A stretch of DNA of 64,000 nucleotides from CAZPXZ01 sp965219495 (GTDB lineage: Bacteria; Pseudomonadota; Alphaproteobacteria; Rhodobacterales; CAZPXZ01). This document shows, piece after piece, positions 26,936 through 35,870 of this stretch. Numbering within the stretch: position 1 is the first letter of the stretch; each line of letters begins with the position of its first letter. Position numbers and translations under genes: made by a program. The notes under the pieces were generated by a model. It did not search any database. It had not been told where the DNA came from and worked only from the letters and a program-made list of their open reading frames with translations. The DNA lies in the NCBI GenBank assembly GCA_965219495.1, contig OZ244777.1:806001-870000 (forward strand), written 5' to 3'.

Positions 26936-27805
26936 ATGGAAATCACGTTGCTGGGCACCGGAACGCCGGCACCATCACTAAAGCGCCTCTGTTCCGGATA
27001 TGTCGTTGCTCTCGGGAACGAACTGATCGTGTTTGATCATGGCGCGGGAGTTCATCATCGCTTCCTCGAAAGTGGACTCAAGACCGCAGACGTAACGCAT
27101 GTGTTCTTTTCTCATCTTCATTACGACCACTGCATGGATTATCCACGACTGGTTCTCCAGCGGTGGGACATGGGAGCCGATAAGATTCCCGATTTGAAGG
27201 TATTTGGCCCTCCTCCCCTGTTGCGCCTGACAAACCAGCTGTTCGGGGATGGCGGAATATTCGATCCCGACATCACCGCACGGATCAAGCATCAGGGCAG
27301 CGTGGACACGTTCAGGGCGAGAGGAGGAATCGCACCGCGCAAACGGCCCAACCCGCAGGTCATGGAGTTGCGCCCGGGGGACGTGGTGGATGGCGGCGTT
27401 TGGAAAGTCTCTGTCGGAAGGGCGTCGCACGTTCAGCCCTATCTTGAGTGCTATGCATACCGTCTGGATACCGGAGACGGGTCGCTTTGTTATTCCGGCG
27501 ACAGTGGCGGCGTCTGTCCAGAATTGGCCGAGTTGGCGGCAGGGACCGACATCTTGGTCCACATGAACCACTTTCGCACCGGCACCGAACCAACGGAATG
27601 CTTTCGAGCCACCTGTGGCAATCATCTGGACACGGCAGAACTTGCGAGGCAGACCGGATGCAAGACTCTCGTTCTGACCCATATCCTGGAGGAGATCGAC
27701 CAACCCCGAACTCGAGAACGGATTCTTCGCGAAATGATGTCAATCTTCGATGGCGACATCGTCTGGGGTGAGGATCTCATGCGGATTTCCGTTAGCGGCC
27801 CATAA
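26936..27805 (+). CDS. Metallo-beta-lactamase-fold hydrolase (RNase Z-like)
   Basis: 289 aa. MEITLLGTGTPAPS at the N-terminus, the zinc motif FFSHLHYDHCMDYPRL, then SHVQPYLECYAYRLD, LCYSGDSGG (metal Asp), ILVHMNHFR and LTHILEEID. Layout matches RNase Z/arylsulfatase-like members; with TRAP and hydrolase neighbours a small-molecule esterase or lactonase role is more likely than tRNA processing (inference). Good GGGAGGAAGC ribosome site. Last gene of the plus-strand cluster before leuA. Confidence 0.85.
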   Translation: MEITLLGTGTPAPSLKRLCSGYVVALGNELIVFDHGAGVHHRFLESGLKTADVTHVFFSHLHYDHCMDYPRLVLQRWDMGADKIPDLKVFGPPPLLRLTNQLFGDGGIFDPDITARIKHQGSVDTFRARGGIAPRKRPNPQVMELRPGDVVDGGVWKVSVGRASHVQPYLECYAYRLDTGDGSLCYSGDSGGVCPELAELAAGTDILVHMNHFRTGTEPTECFRATCGNHLDTAELARQTGCKTLVLTHILEEIDQPRTRERILREMMSIFDGDIVWGEDLMRISVSGP

Positions 27806-27898
27806 GATGTTGGAAGGACTACAGATACTTGGTGGCGAGATTTCGGTTGTACGAACGCAACATGGCCTCTATGATTTGAACGAAAGGAGCGTTCCGCC

Positions 27899-28003
27899 AT
27901 GAATTCTGATTTGCGGCATCGCCGGGAATTGTTGCCTGTTGCGTGCGGCCAGACTTTGTCCGGAATTCGACTCCATCAGGTTCTCCTCCTTAGCTGCCCC
28001 TGA
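27899..28003 (+). CDS. Leucine-rich leader peptide of leuA
   Basis: 34 codons, ATG with a strong AAAGGAGCG site seven bases upstream. Eight Leu residues, with Val-Leu-Leu-Leu (gtt ctc ctc ctt) close to the C-terminus, then Ser-Cys-Pro and TGA. It ends 91 bp before leuA. Position, size, strong ribosome site and clustered Leu codons fit a leu-operon leader whose translation senses charged tRNA-Leu. It resembles E. coli leuL in kind, not in sequence. Confidence 0.7.
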   Translation: MNSDLRHRRELLPVACGQTLSGIRLHQVLLLSCP

Positions 28004-28085
28004 GCGCGATTCATTCGAAAGGCGCGCGTTTAGGGGATCACGAGACGCGCCACGAAACGGAACGCGCAAATCGCACAGCTGAGGA
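27987..28085 (+). promoter_or_regulatory. Predicted translational attenuator of leuA
   Basis: TCCTTAGCTG (27987-27996), lying over the last Leu codons of the leader, is complementary over 10 bp (one G-U) to CAGCTGAGGA (28076-28085), which contains the leuA ribosome site. Inside are alternative GC hairpins: CCCCT..GCGCG with CGCGC..AGGGG (about 27997-28034), competing with GGCGCG/CGCGCC (28021-28051). No T-run follows, so a terminator mechanism is unlikely. Stalling at Leu codons would free the leuA site. Confidence 0.6.
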
Positions 28086-28094
28086 AACCGCACG

Positions 28095-29684
28095 ATGACC
28101 CCGCAAGCAGATCAACCAGAGGCAGGTGCCCGGGAATCCGACCGGATATTGATCTTCGATACGACCCTTCGCGACGGAGAACAGTCCCCGGGCGCGTCCA
28201 TGACTCTCGAGGACAAGGTTCGAATCGCCGAACATCTCGAGGACATGAACGTGGACATCGTGGAAGCGGGATTCCCGATCGCTTCTGAGGGGGATTTCGA
28301 GTCCGTTCAGGTAATCGCCTCCAAACTCGAAAACACGCGCGTTTGCGGCCTCGCCCGCGCTTCGGACGCCGATATCGACCGCGCATGGGAAGCGCTCCGC
28401 AAGGCCAAGCGGCCGCGCATTCACACGTTCATTGCAACTTCGCCAATTCACATGCGCTATAAGCTTCAACTCAACCCGGAAGAAGTCATCGAGCGCATTG
28501 AGCAGAGTGTTTCACTCGCTCGCAACCGATGCGAGGACGTGCAGTGGTCTCCGGAAGACGGAACGCGCAGCGAACACGACTTTCTTTGCCGGGCGGTAGA
28601 GACTGCGATTCGCGCAGGCGCCAGCACGATCAACATTCCGGATACGGTCGGGTACGCCGTTCCCCGCGAAAGCGCCAAGATCATCCACATGCTGCGCGAG
28701 CGGGTCCCCGACATCGACAAGGTCGTCATTTCGACGCATTGCCATAACGATCTCGGCCTTGCGGTGGCCAATGCCCTGGCCGCCGTGGAAGCCGGGGCGC
28801 GCCAGGTGGAATGCACCATCAACGGCCTTGGAGAACGTGCCGGCAACGCGGCGATGGAAGAGATCGTAATGGCGCTGTCGGTACGCCGGGACACCCTACC
28901 CTATTGGAGCGGCGTGCGAACGGACCGGATCATTTCGGGTTCGCGGCTGGTGGCTTCCGTTACCGGCTTTCCCGTACAATACAACAAGGCGATCGTAGGC
29001 AAGAACGCATTCTCGCACGAAGCGGGCATTCATCAGGATGGCGTACTCAAACACGCCGGCACCTACGAGATCATGCGCCCGGAAGATGTTGGCCTAACCG
29101 AGTCAAGCCTGGTTTTCGGAAAGCACTCGGGACGGCACGCGCTGGCTGCGAAGCTCAAGGAACTGGGATACGAGATCGGCGACAACATGCTCGCGGATTT
29201 GTTCGCCCGGTTCAAGGCCTTGGCCGACCGGAAGCGGGTGGTCTATGACGACGACATCGTTGCCCTCGTCGAAAACGCGACCGCATCCAAGGGCTCCGGT
29301 CGTATTTCACTCGAATCACTCCGGGTGGTCTGTGGCACCGAAGAGCCGAAGTCCGCAGAGATCACGCTTGCGGTTGACGGAGAAGAAATGCACGGCCGGG
29401 CAACCGGCGACGGTCCCGTAGACGCGGCATTCAACGCGGTCAAGAATATCTATCCGCACGGAGCGCGATTGGAACTCTATCAGGTCTCTGCAGTAACGCG
29501 CGGCACGGATGCACAAGCCGAGGTGGCGGTTCGGCTGGAGGAAGACGGGCACTTTGCCAGCGGTCATTCCGCCGATACGGATACAGTCGTATCTTCCGTC
29601 AGGGCTTACATTAACGCACTGAACAATCTGGAGATTCGCCGCAAGAAGCGTACAATTGCAAACACTGCGGGGCTCACCCCCTGA
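28095..29684 (+). CDS. leuA: 2-isopropylmalate synthase
   Basis: 529 aa. First committed step of leucine synthesis: acetyl-CoA plus 2-ketoisovalerate. Catalytic TIM barrel: FDTTLRDGEQSPGASMTLEDK, VEAGFPIASEGDF, NIPDTVGYAVP, STHCHNDLGLAVANALAAV (metal His), GLGERAGNAAMEEIVMAL and SHEAGIHQDGVLKH. The C-terminal regulatory domain (about 400-529) for leucine feedback is complete. Start ATG with GAGGAAA seven bases upstream, the site predicted to be masked by the leader. Ordinary length for the proteobacterial type. CimA at 11101-12756 is a separate paralogue. Confidence 0.95.
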   Translation: MTPQADQPEAGARESDRILIFDTTLRDGEQSPGASMTLEDKVRIAEHLEDMNVDIVEAGFPIASEGDFESVQVIASKLENTRVCGLARASDADIDRAWEALRKAKRPRIHTFIATSPIHMRYKLQLNPEEVIERIEQSVSLARNRCEDVQWSPEDGTRSEHDFLCRAVETAIRAGASTINIPDTVGYAVPRESAKIIHMLRERVPDIDKVVISTHCHNDLGLAVANALAAVEAGARQVECTINGLGERAGNAAMEEIVMALSVRRDTLPYWSGVRTDRIISGSRLVASVTGFPVQYNKAIVGKNAFSHEAGIHQDGVLKHAGTYEIMRPEDVGLTESSLVFGKHSGRHALAAKLKELGYEIGDNMLADLFARFKALADRKRVVYDDDIVALVENATASKGSGRISLESLRVVCGTEEPKSAEITLAVDGEEMHGRATGDGPVDAAFNAVKNIYPHGARLELYQVSAVTRGTDAQAEVAVRLEEDGHFASGHSADTDTVVSSVRAYINALNNLEIRRKKRTIANTAGLTP

Positions 29685-29810
29685 AGCGTGAAGAAAGGTG
29701 TCGCGACGCCATAAATCCTCTATAGTCGGCGGGGCGGGCACGACTTGTTGATCTATCGCGCACGATCCGAGTCACGTCAATTCGCAGATGCACTGGAATA
29801 ACTTGAACTC

Positions 29811-30851
29811 ATGTTTTCCAACCCGCTCAAACTCTTTACTTCGTACATGGCGATCGATCTCGGAACGGCGAATACCCTGGTCAGTGTGAAGGACAAAGGC
29901 ATCGTCCTCAACGAACCATCGGTGGTCGCGTATCGCAGTGAAGCGGGCCGACGCACGGTTCTCGCCGTAGGGGAAGAAGCCAAGGCCATGCTTGGGCGAA
30001 CTCCGGAAAACATCCGGACCATCCGACCGTTGAGAGACGGCGTGATCGCCGACTTTGACGTCGCCGAGGAAATGATCAAGTTGTTCCTCCGAAAGACCCG
30101 GCGCGGACGATACCTGATGAACCCCATCGTGGTGGTGTGCGTCCCCTCGGGCGCCACAAATGTCGAACAGAGAATCATTCGCGAGTCCGTGCTGCGCGCG
30201 GGCGCCCGGCAGGCACACCTGCTTCCGGAACCGATGGCTGCGGCTTTAGGAGCCGGGCTTCCGGTCACGGAAGCCACTGGGTCGATGATCATCGATATCG
30301 GTGGCGGGACCACAGAAATCGCGGTGATTTCCCTTGGCGGAATTGTTTACGCAAATTCGATCCGAACGGCGGGCGACCGCATGGACGAAGCCATCATATC
30401 TTACGTGCGGCGCCACCACGGGATGTTGATCGGTGAAGCAACGGCGGAACGCGTCAAGAAGGAAATCGGTAGCGCCAAACGGAATTCCGGACCGGACGCA
30501 AAGTTCGCTCGGGTTCGAGGCCGGGACACGTCCACCGGCGGTCCCCGCGAGATCGAGATCAGCGATTCACAGGTTGCAGAAGCGCTCTCCGAATGCCTGG
30601 TCAATATTGTTGAATCGACTCAGCTCGCGCTGGAAAACACGCCGCCGGAGTTGAGTGCCGATATCATTGACAAAGGGATTGTGCTCACCGGCGGTGGCGC
30701 CATGTTGCACGACTTGGATGCCTTGTTCCGGGAAAAGATCGGAATCATGGTTACGGTTGCGGAAGAACCGCTCCATTGTGTGGCGCGTGGCACAGAAAGT
30801 ACGCTGGATCGGATTGAGGAGTTCCACCCGTTTTTCTGCCGCGTGCAGTAG
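29811..30851 (+). CDS. mreB: Rod shape-determining protein MreB
   Basis: 346 aa bacterial actin; polymerises under the membrane and guides the elongation machinery. N-terminal SYMAIDLGTANTLV (phosphate 1), EPSVVAYRSEAG, the conserved RPLRDGVIADFDVAEEMIK, VVVCVPSGATNVEQR, MIIDIGGGTTEIAVISLGG (phosphate 2) and GIVLTGGGAMLHDLDAL (adenosine). Full length and no damage. First of the mreBCD-mrdA-rodA operon, 126 bp after leuA. Confidence 0.96.
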   Translation: MFSNPLKLFTSYMAIDLGTANTLVSVKDKGIVLNEPSVVAYRSEAGRRTVLAVGEEAKAMLGRTPENIRTIRPLRDGVIADFDVAEEMIKLFLRKTRRGRYLMNPIVVVCVPSGATNVEQRIIRESVLRAGARQAHLLPEPMAAALGAGLPVTEATGSMIIDIGGGTTEIAVISLGGIVYANSIRTAGDRMDEAIISYVRRHHGMLIGEATAERVKKEIGSAKRNSGPDAKFARVRGRDTSTGGPREIEISDSQVAEALSECLVNIVESTQLALENTPPELSADIIDKGIVLTGGGAMLHDLDALFREKIGIMVTVAEEPLHCVARGTESTLDRIEEFHPFFCRVQ

Positions 30852-30878
30852 CGGGGCACCAATCAGGCGGTAAAACAA

Positions 30879-31862
30879 ATGTCACTCGGACGGGAGGCGA
30901 ATATCGAGCAGCCTAGCCGAAAACGATGGTTCCTAATCGCTCTGCTGGTTGTCCTGGGCTTTGCCATATTGTTGTATTCTCGAATTGATGGTCGGGTGCT
31001 GGACCGGGCCAGCGGATGGCTTGTCGACGCCTCCGCTCCCGCCCTTTTTGTCACGAATGCGGTTTCTCGACGGGTAGAATCATGGTGGGTGGACTTTGAA
31101 GCGTTCCTGGACGGACAAAGCGAGGTAGCCCGGCTTCGCCGTGAGCTCGAAGTCATGCGCGACTGGCGACGAATTGCGGAAAACCTAGAAGTAGAGAACG
31201 CCTCGCTGCGCGCGCTCAACAACGTCAATCTTCCTCCACTCCAGCCAGCGGTAACGGCGCAGATCGTCGCAGGTCCTCAAGGACCGTTCTTGAATTCTGT
31301 GATTGTGGACGCTGGTGCCGCTGATGGCATCAGGGACGGCTTTCCGGTTGTCGACGGGCACGGGCTGGTAGGTCGAATCGTTGGAATTGGGAAGCGCGCC
31401 TCTCGAATTCTCTTGCTGACCGACCTCAGCAGCAGAGTTCCGGTCTTGATTCTACCAAGCGGCACACAGGCGATTCTCGCTGGAGACGGAAGCGATCAAC
31501 CGCTCCTGGTTCTATTTGCAGACCGTACGAATATTACGAAGGGAGAACGGGTGCTAACCTCGGGACAAGGCGACATTTTTGCGCCAGGCTTACCCATTGG
31601 GGAGGTTGTCTTGGTCGATCCCGGTGAAATCCGGATTTCGCTTTTCGCACAATACAACAATCTGAGTTTTGTTCGGATTCTGGAATCCACTTCGGCTCCC
31701 GCGATCGAGAATCCGACAATTATTTTGCCATCGAGCACCTCCCGGCAATCTTGCGAGTGTGCGCCCGATCCGCCCCGGCAGGCCAATCTAGGCGATGACA
31801 GAGATATCTTGCCCGAGGCTGCAGCCACCCGTACTGCAGACGGTGCCGTTCATGCCGAATGA
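30879..31862 (+). CDS. mreC: Rod shape-determining protein MreC
   Basis: 327 aa bitopic protein linking MreB to the periplasmic wall enzymes. One N-terminal membrane segment (RWFLIALLVVLGFAILLY), a coiled coil around residues 77-110 (SEVARLRRELEVMRDWRRI), and the beta-rich periplasmic core with VDAGAADGIRDGFPVVDGHGL and GIGKRASRILLLTDLSSRVP. The C-terminal 35 residues are Pro/Ala-rich and variable in the family. Overlaps mreD by 11 bases. Confidence 0.92.
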   Translation: MSLGREANIEQPSRKRWFLIALLVVLGFAILLYSRIDGRVLDRASGWLVDASAPALFVTNAVSRRVESWWVDFEAFLDGQSEVARLRRELEVMRDWRRIAENLEVENASLRALNNVNLPPLQPAVTAQIVAGPQGPFLNSVIVDAGAADGIRDGFPVVDGHGLVGRIVGIGKRASRILLLTDLSSRVPVLILPSGTQAILAGDGSDQPLLVLFADRTNITKGERVLTSGQGDIFAPGLPIGEVVLVDPGEIRISLFAQYNNLSFVRILESTSAPAIENPTIILPSSTSRQSCECAPDPPRQANLGDDRDILPEAAATRTADGAVHAE

Positions 31863-32361
31863 TCGCTTGATCGACGCCGTTGTGTTGCCGATTACAGTTG
31901 CGCTCTTCGCGATCGCTTCTGCCTCGCTGAGCGCTGGCGGGACTTGGGGCATACTGATCCCCGACCTGACCCCCATCCCGGTTTTCTACTTTGCGCTCTA
32001 CCGGCCACGGTCGACCGTAATCCTGCTACCGTTCATCCTTGGGCTAGGCGCGGATCTCCTGTACGGACGGCCCCCCGGAACGGGAGCCATCGCACTCGTG
32101 CTGTTCTTTGAAATGTCTTCGATCTGGTCTGCTTCGCGGTTCCGCCGCCGGCCCGTGGCAGATCTTGCTGCGCTGACGATCTTCGGAGCCGCGCACGCAA
32201 CCATCATTTGGTTCGTGTGCAGTCTTGCAATCGGCAAGGTCCCGGCACTCGGGTATATCTTGTGGCAGACTATCGGATGCCTGGTCGCATTTCCGTTCGG
32301 GTATGCGCTTCTTCGATACGTTTTCCGGATACCGGCAACACTTGTTCGGACACAGTCCTAG
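31852..32361 (+). CDS. mreD: Rod shape-determining protein MreD
   Basis: 169 aa from the ATG at 31852 (MPNDRLIDAVVLP); a longer start at 31795 would overlap mreC more deeply and lacks support. Five to six predicted membrane segments, with LIPDLTPIPVFYFALYRP and GLGADLLYGRPPGTGAIAL typical of MreD. The stop TAG (32359-32361) lies within the 8-bp repeat left of tnpB element copy 2, so the element landed right at the gene end. Confidence 0.88.
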   Translation: MPNDRLIDAVVLPITVALFAIASASLSAGGTWGILIPDLTPIPVFYFALYRPRSTVILLPFILGLGADLLYGRPPGTGAIALVLFFEMSSIWSASRFRRRPVADLAALTIFGAAHATIIWFVCSLAIGKVPALGYILWQTIGCLVAFPFGYALLRYVFRIPATLVRTQS

Positions 32362-32365
32362 ATAT

Positions 32366-33783
32366 GGGGCTTATATACATGACTAGACATGACACTGTTC
32401 TGCGACGAGCGGCGCCACTGCCCCGCTTGTTCCGGCGGACCCTCGGTCCCCCGCTCCTGCCGTCGCCACGGGAAGCGGGAACATCCCGCCACTCCCCGCC
32501 CCTGAACGGGCCAAGGCCCGTTGCAGGATATTTCTTGCCGCATTGACATCGCGGTCCAGCACCAGCCCACAGGCCGGACAGGCGTGGACGCGAACAGCCA
32601 GACACTTCGGCGCCACGGCGCCGCATCCCGAGCAGGACTGGCTGGTTCCACGCGGCGCGACTTCCGCCACCTGAAGGCCGGCGCTCGCGGCCTTGTCCCT
32701 CACGAGCGTGAAAAACATTCCCCATCCCTGCTCGGAGATCGCCCGGTTCAGCCCCGCCTTGGCCCGCACATTGCGTCCGGGTTCCGCCGCGGTCCCCTTC
32801 GCCGAGCGCATCATATTGGCGATCTGCAAATCCTCGATCGCGAAAAAATCGTAGGCCCGGCTGAGCGCCGACACCGTTCGGTGCAAGGTCTGCCGGTTGG
32901 CGTCCGCGATCCGCTTCCATTTCCGCGCCAACGACCCCGCTTTCTTGCGCCGGTTGCCGGACCCCGGCGTCGCGCGGGCCACCGCCCGCTGCAGGCGGCG
33001 CAGTGGGCCCCGGTCCACTTCCCGTTTCGCGACCTCCCCGCCATCCGACAGCGTCAGCCGATTGGCCACCCCCGCATCGATGCCGACCGGGCGGGCAATC
33101 GCCTCTTTCGGGGCGACGGGCGGGAACGCAAAGCCCAAGTGAACCTCGGTGCGCAGCGGCTTTCGCACCACCCGCAGCGTCTTCAGTTCCGTCCCCTCCG
33201 GCAACTCCCGCGACGTCCGCAGTTGCAGCGGCGGAAGCCCCTTCACATGCAGCCGCCAGTCCCGGTCAGGCCGCCGCACCATGCCCCGCGAGACCTCCGC
33301 GATCTCCACCGTCCGCCACCGTCGCGCCGCCTTGAAGCGCGGAAAGCCGGGTTTGCCGCCGCCTTCCGTGCGCCGGAAGAAATCCCGGAAACTCCGGTCC
33401 AGACGCTGCAGGACACCCCGGAATACCTGAACGCTGAGGGCAGCAAGCTCGGGAAATTGCGTGTTGTTGCGGATCGCCGTCAAAGACTTGCACTGGTCGT
33501 AATAGGAAATCGAAACCCCCGCCTTCATCCAGGCGCCAATGCGCGCCTCAAGCGCGGCGTTGTAGAACCCGCAACACCCCGCCAAGACGGCGGTGCGCGG
33601 CCGGAGTGAGCCGTGCCCGGCACTTGAAGACCTCGAACACCGGCCGGGCGTCGCCGGTGGGAGAGGCGGGATTGTGTTGCATTGGAGTTTCTTTTTTGTT
33701 GCTTTATTAAACCATACGTACCTCCGTTTCTCCAAATATGCAAGCGGAAGCCGCATTCCTGTCAAGTTATCCTTATAATCTCC
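32366..33783 (-). mobile_element. TIR-bounded tnpB element, copy 2 (1418 bp, older)
   Basis: Same structure as copies 1 and 3: inverted repeats at 32366-32389 and 33760-33783, tnpB reading leftward. The ends have drifted (ACATGACTAGACA on the left, CTCC instead of CCCC on the right). The flanking 8-mers CTAGATAT (32358-32365) and CTAGTTGT (33784-33791) match at 6 of 8. It is 11 bp shorter because of a deletion within tnpB. It sits between mreD and mrdA, antisense to the elongation operon, which must be read through or have a second promoter downstream. Confidence 0.8.
32383..33682 (-). pseudogene. tnpB: tnpB copy 2, frameshifted near N-terminus
   Basis: From the ancestral ATG at 33682 the frame reads as in the other copies (MQHNPASPTGDARPVFEVFK) until about residue 33. 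There, near 33577-33590, an 11-bp deletion removes part of the VFRLC region and shifts the frame. Downstream the rest is open and conserved: VGIDAGVANRLTLSDG, FFAIEDLQIANMM, zinc ribbon, LDRDVNAARNIL. A new TAG stop within the left repeat shortens the tail to HV. Probably inactive unless an internal start is used. Confidence 0.8.
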
Positions 33784-33995
33784 CTAGTTGTCGTCCCATG
33801 CGCAAACATTGGAGAGACGGGATCCGTAATGGCGTTCACGAACCAGAATCCACGTTGTCTGGTGGAACAAGCCGCGATTGCAGTGGAGCCCACGGTCTCC
33901 GCCGACTCTCGTGCCTCGCACGATTTTCGATCTGGTCGCATCTGAGAGTCTTGATTCATGGAGGGCAAGAATCCCCGCGGCCCGGAGGATAGGGT
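33784..33995. other. Spacer between tnpB element copy 2 and mrdA
   Basis: About 210 bases, no gene seen. A promoter for mrdA-rodA might lie here since the upstream element separates them from mreBCD, but I see no clear -35/-10 pair. Confidence 0.4.
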
Positions 33996-35870
33996 TTGAG
34001 AGACGACGAATTTCTGCAAAAGGTGTTTACGCGCAGATACGCCCTCTTGTTCGGCGGCCAACTCCTGGTCGCCGCAGGACTTGCCGCGCGGGTTCACAAA
34101 TTGCAGGTCATATCGTCTCCTGACCTCCGCCGAATCGCAGAAGAGAACCGGGTCAGTTTGCATCCGATTGCTCCGAGGCGAAGCAACATCTTGGACCGAC
34201 ATGGCTCGTTGATTGCGACAGTCCGCTCCGAATATTCGGTGAAGCTGAATCGCCAGAAAAATTCAGATGACGCCGATCCGCTCCGGCAACTGGTCCTGTT
34301 GAGAGCCATTCCAGAAGACCATTATATTAAAATTCTTTCATCTATTCGAGACAAGCCCGGTAGAAAGGTCTTTCCCGTAATTGAGAGCGCGGACTGGAAG
34401 ACGGTGGCGCGTATATCCGCCAATGCCCCAAGTCTGCCTGGAATCGAAATCGAGGAGAGCTGGATTCGAGAGTATCCCGAGGGTGAGGCATTTGCCCATA
34501 CCGTCGGCTATGTGGGTCCAATATCCGAACAGGACCTGAACCGGGACCCCCTCCTCGTTCCCCTTCGTTCCATGCCGCAGTTGCGGATCGGCAAGCGTGG
34601 GGTCGAGAAAACGCAAGATAAGCAACTGCGAGGGCGTCCAGGCGTCGTGACGACCGAGATCAATGCTCTTGGACGCAAAGTTCGTGAATTGCGCCGGAAT
34701 CCGCCCAGATCCGGCGAGGACATCGTCCTGACACTGGATCGCCACCTGCAGCGATACGCAATCCAGCGCCTCGCCGGCAATGTGGGGGCCGCGATCGTGA
34801 TGGATGTCCGCACTGGGGGAATTCTCTGCATGGTCTCTTCTCCGGGGTTCGATCCAAACTGGTTCGCGGGGGGAATTTCCCGGCCACAATGGAACGAACT
34901 CTTGAACCATCCCAACACGCCGCTTCTGGACCGCGCAATGGACGGCGAGTACGCGCCGGGTTCCACGTTCAAGCTCGTTGTCTCCTTGGCCGCTCTGGAG
35001 GCGGGCGTACGCTTACCGCACTACCGGACCACCTGTACGGGCATGACCGAACTCGGAAACCAGCAATTTCACTGCTGGAAGAAATACGGCCACGGTTCGT
35101 TGGCCATACGAGAGGCGATCAAGGAATCCTGTGATATCTACTTCTATTGGACCGCTGATGAGTTGGGAATCGACCGCATAGTGGAAATGGCGCACCGAAT
35201 GGGACTGGGTGAACGATACAGCTTCGGAGTACCTCACTCTCGCGCAGGGCTGGTACCGACACGGGACTGGAAGCGGGCGGAAACCGGCAGAGGATGGCGC
35301 CGGGGTGACAGTTTCAACGCCGGTATCGGCCAAGGATTCATGCTGGCAACTCCGATTCAACTTGCGGTGATGACCGCCCGGGTCGCCAATGGGAGGCTGC
35401 GTATTCAACCCCGAATCGTCATGAGTCCCGGCTTCGACGCGGAGAAAGAGACCGAACCGCTTGGCATTGGCGAATCCAGCCTGAAAGTGTTGCGCGACGC
35501 GTTGTTCGCGGTCTGCAATGAAGAACGGGGAACGGGATACGCATCCAGAATTTCATTGCCCGACGCCACTCTGGCGGGAAAGACCGGCACTTCCCAAGTT
35601 CGCCGCATCACCGCTGAACTACGTCGGCGCGGGCTGCCCGACCAGGAAAATATTCCCTGGAAGCTTCGCAATCACGCGATGTTCGTCGGCTATGCGCCGA
35701 GTGACCTGCCTCGCTACGCCATCGCAGTCGTTATCGAGCACGGTGGAAGCGGAGCAAGCGGCGCGGCTCCGGTGGCACGGGATCTGATTATTCACGCGTT
35801 GAAGAATCGTCCTCCGACGCCTGCAGACTATCCGAACAGCGAACCGGATGTGGAAGAGCGGGAAGCATGA
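33996..35870 (+). CDS. mrdA: Penicillin-binding protein 2
   Basis: 624 aa class B transpeptidase of the elongasome. One N-terminal membrane segment (RYALLFGGQLLVAAGLAARV), a pedestal domain with SNILDRHGSLIATVRSEYSV, then the transpeptidase: nucleophile in GEYAPGSTFKLVVS (SxxK), KESCDIYFYWTADELG (SxD-type second motif), SFNAGIGQGFMLATPIQLAV and AGKTGTSQ (KTG). Start is TTG at 33996 with GGAGGATAGGG just upstream; the nearby ATG is out of frame. Overlaps rodA by ATGA. Confidence 0.93.
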   Translation: MRDDEFLQKVFTRRYALLFGGQLLVAAGLAARVHKLQVISSPDLRRIAEENRVSLHPIAPRRSNILDRHGSLIATVRSEYSVKLNRQKNSDDADPLRQLVLLRAIPEDHYIKILSSIRDKPGRKVFPVIESADWKTVARISANAPSLPGIEIEESWIREYPEGEAFAHTVGYVGPISEQDLNRDPLLVPLRSMPQLRIGKRGVEKTQDKQLRGRPGVVTTEINALGRKVRELRRNPPRSGEDIVLTLDRHLQRYAIQRLAGNVGAAIVMDVRTGGILCMVSSPGFDPNWFAGGISRPQWNELLNHPNTPLLDRAMDGEYAPGSTFKLVVSLAALEAGVRLPHYRTTCTGMTELGNQQFHCWKKYGHGSLAIREAIKESCDIYFYWTADELGIDRIVEMAHRMGLGERYSFGVPHSRAGLVPTRDWKRAETGRGWRRGDSFNAGIGQGFMLATPIQLAVMTARVANGRLRIQPRIVMSPGFDAEKETEPLGIGESSLKVLRDALFAVCNEERGTGYASRISLPDATLAGKTGTSQVRRITAELRRRGLPDQENIPWKLRNHAMFVGYAPSDLPRYAIAVVIEHGGSGASGAAPVARDLIIHALKNRPPTPADYPNSEPDVEEREA

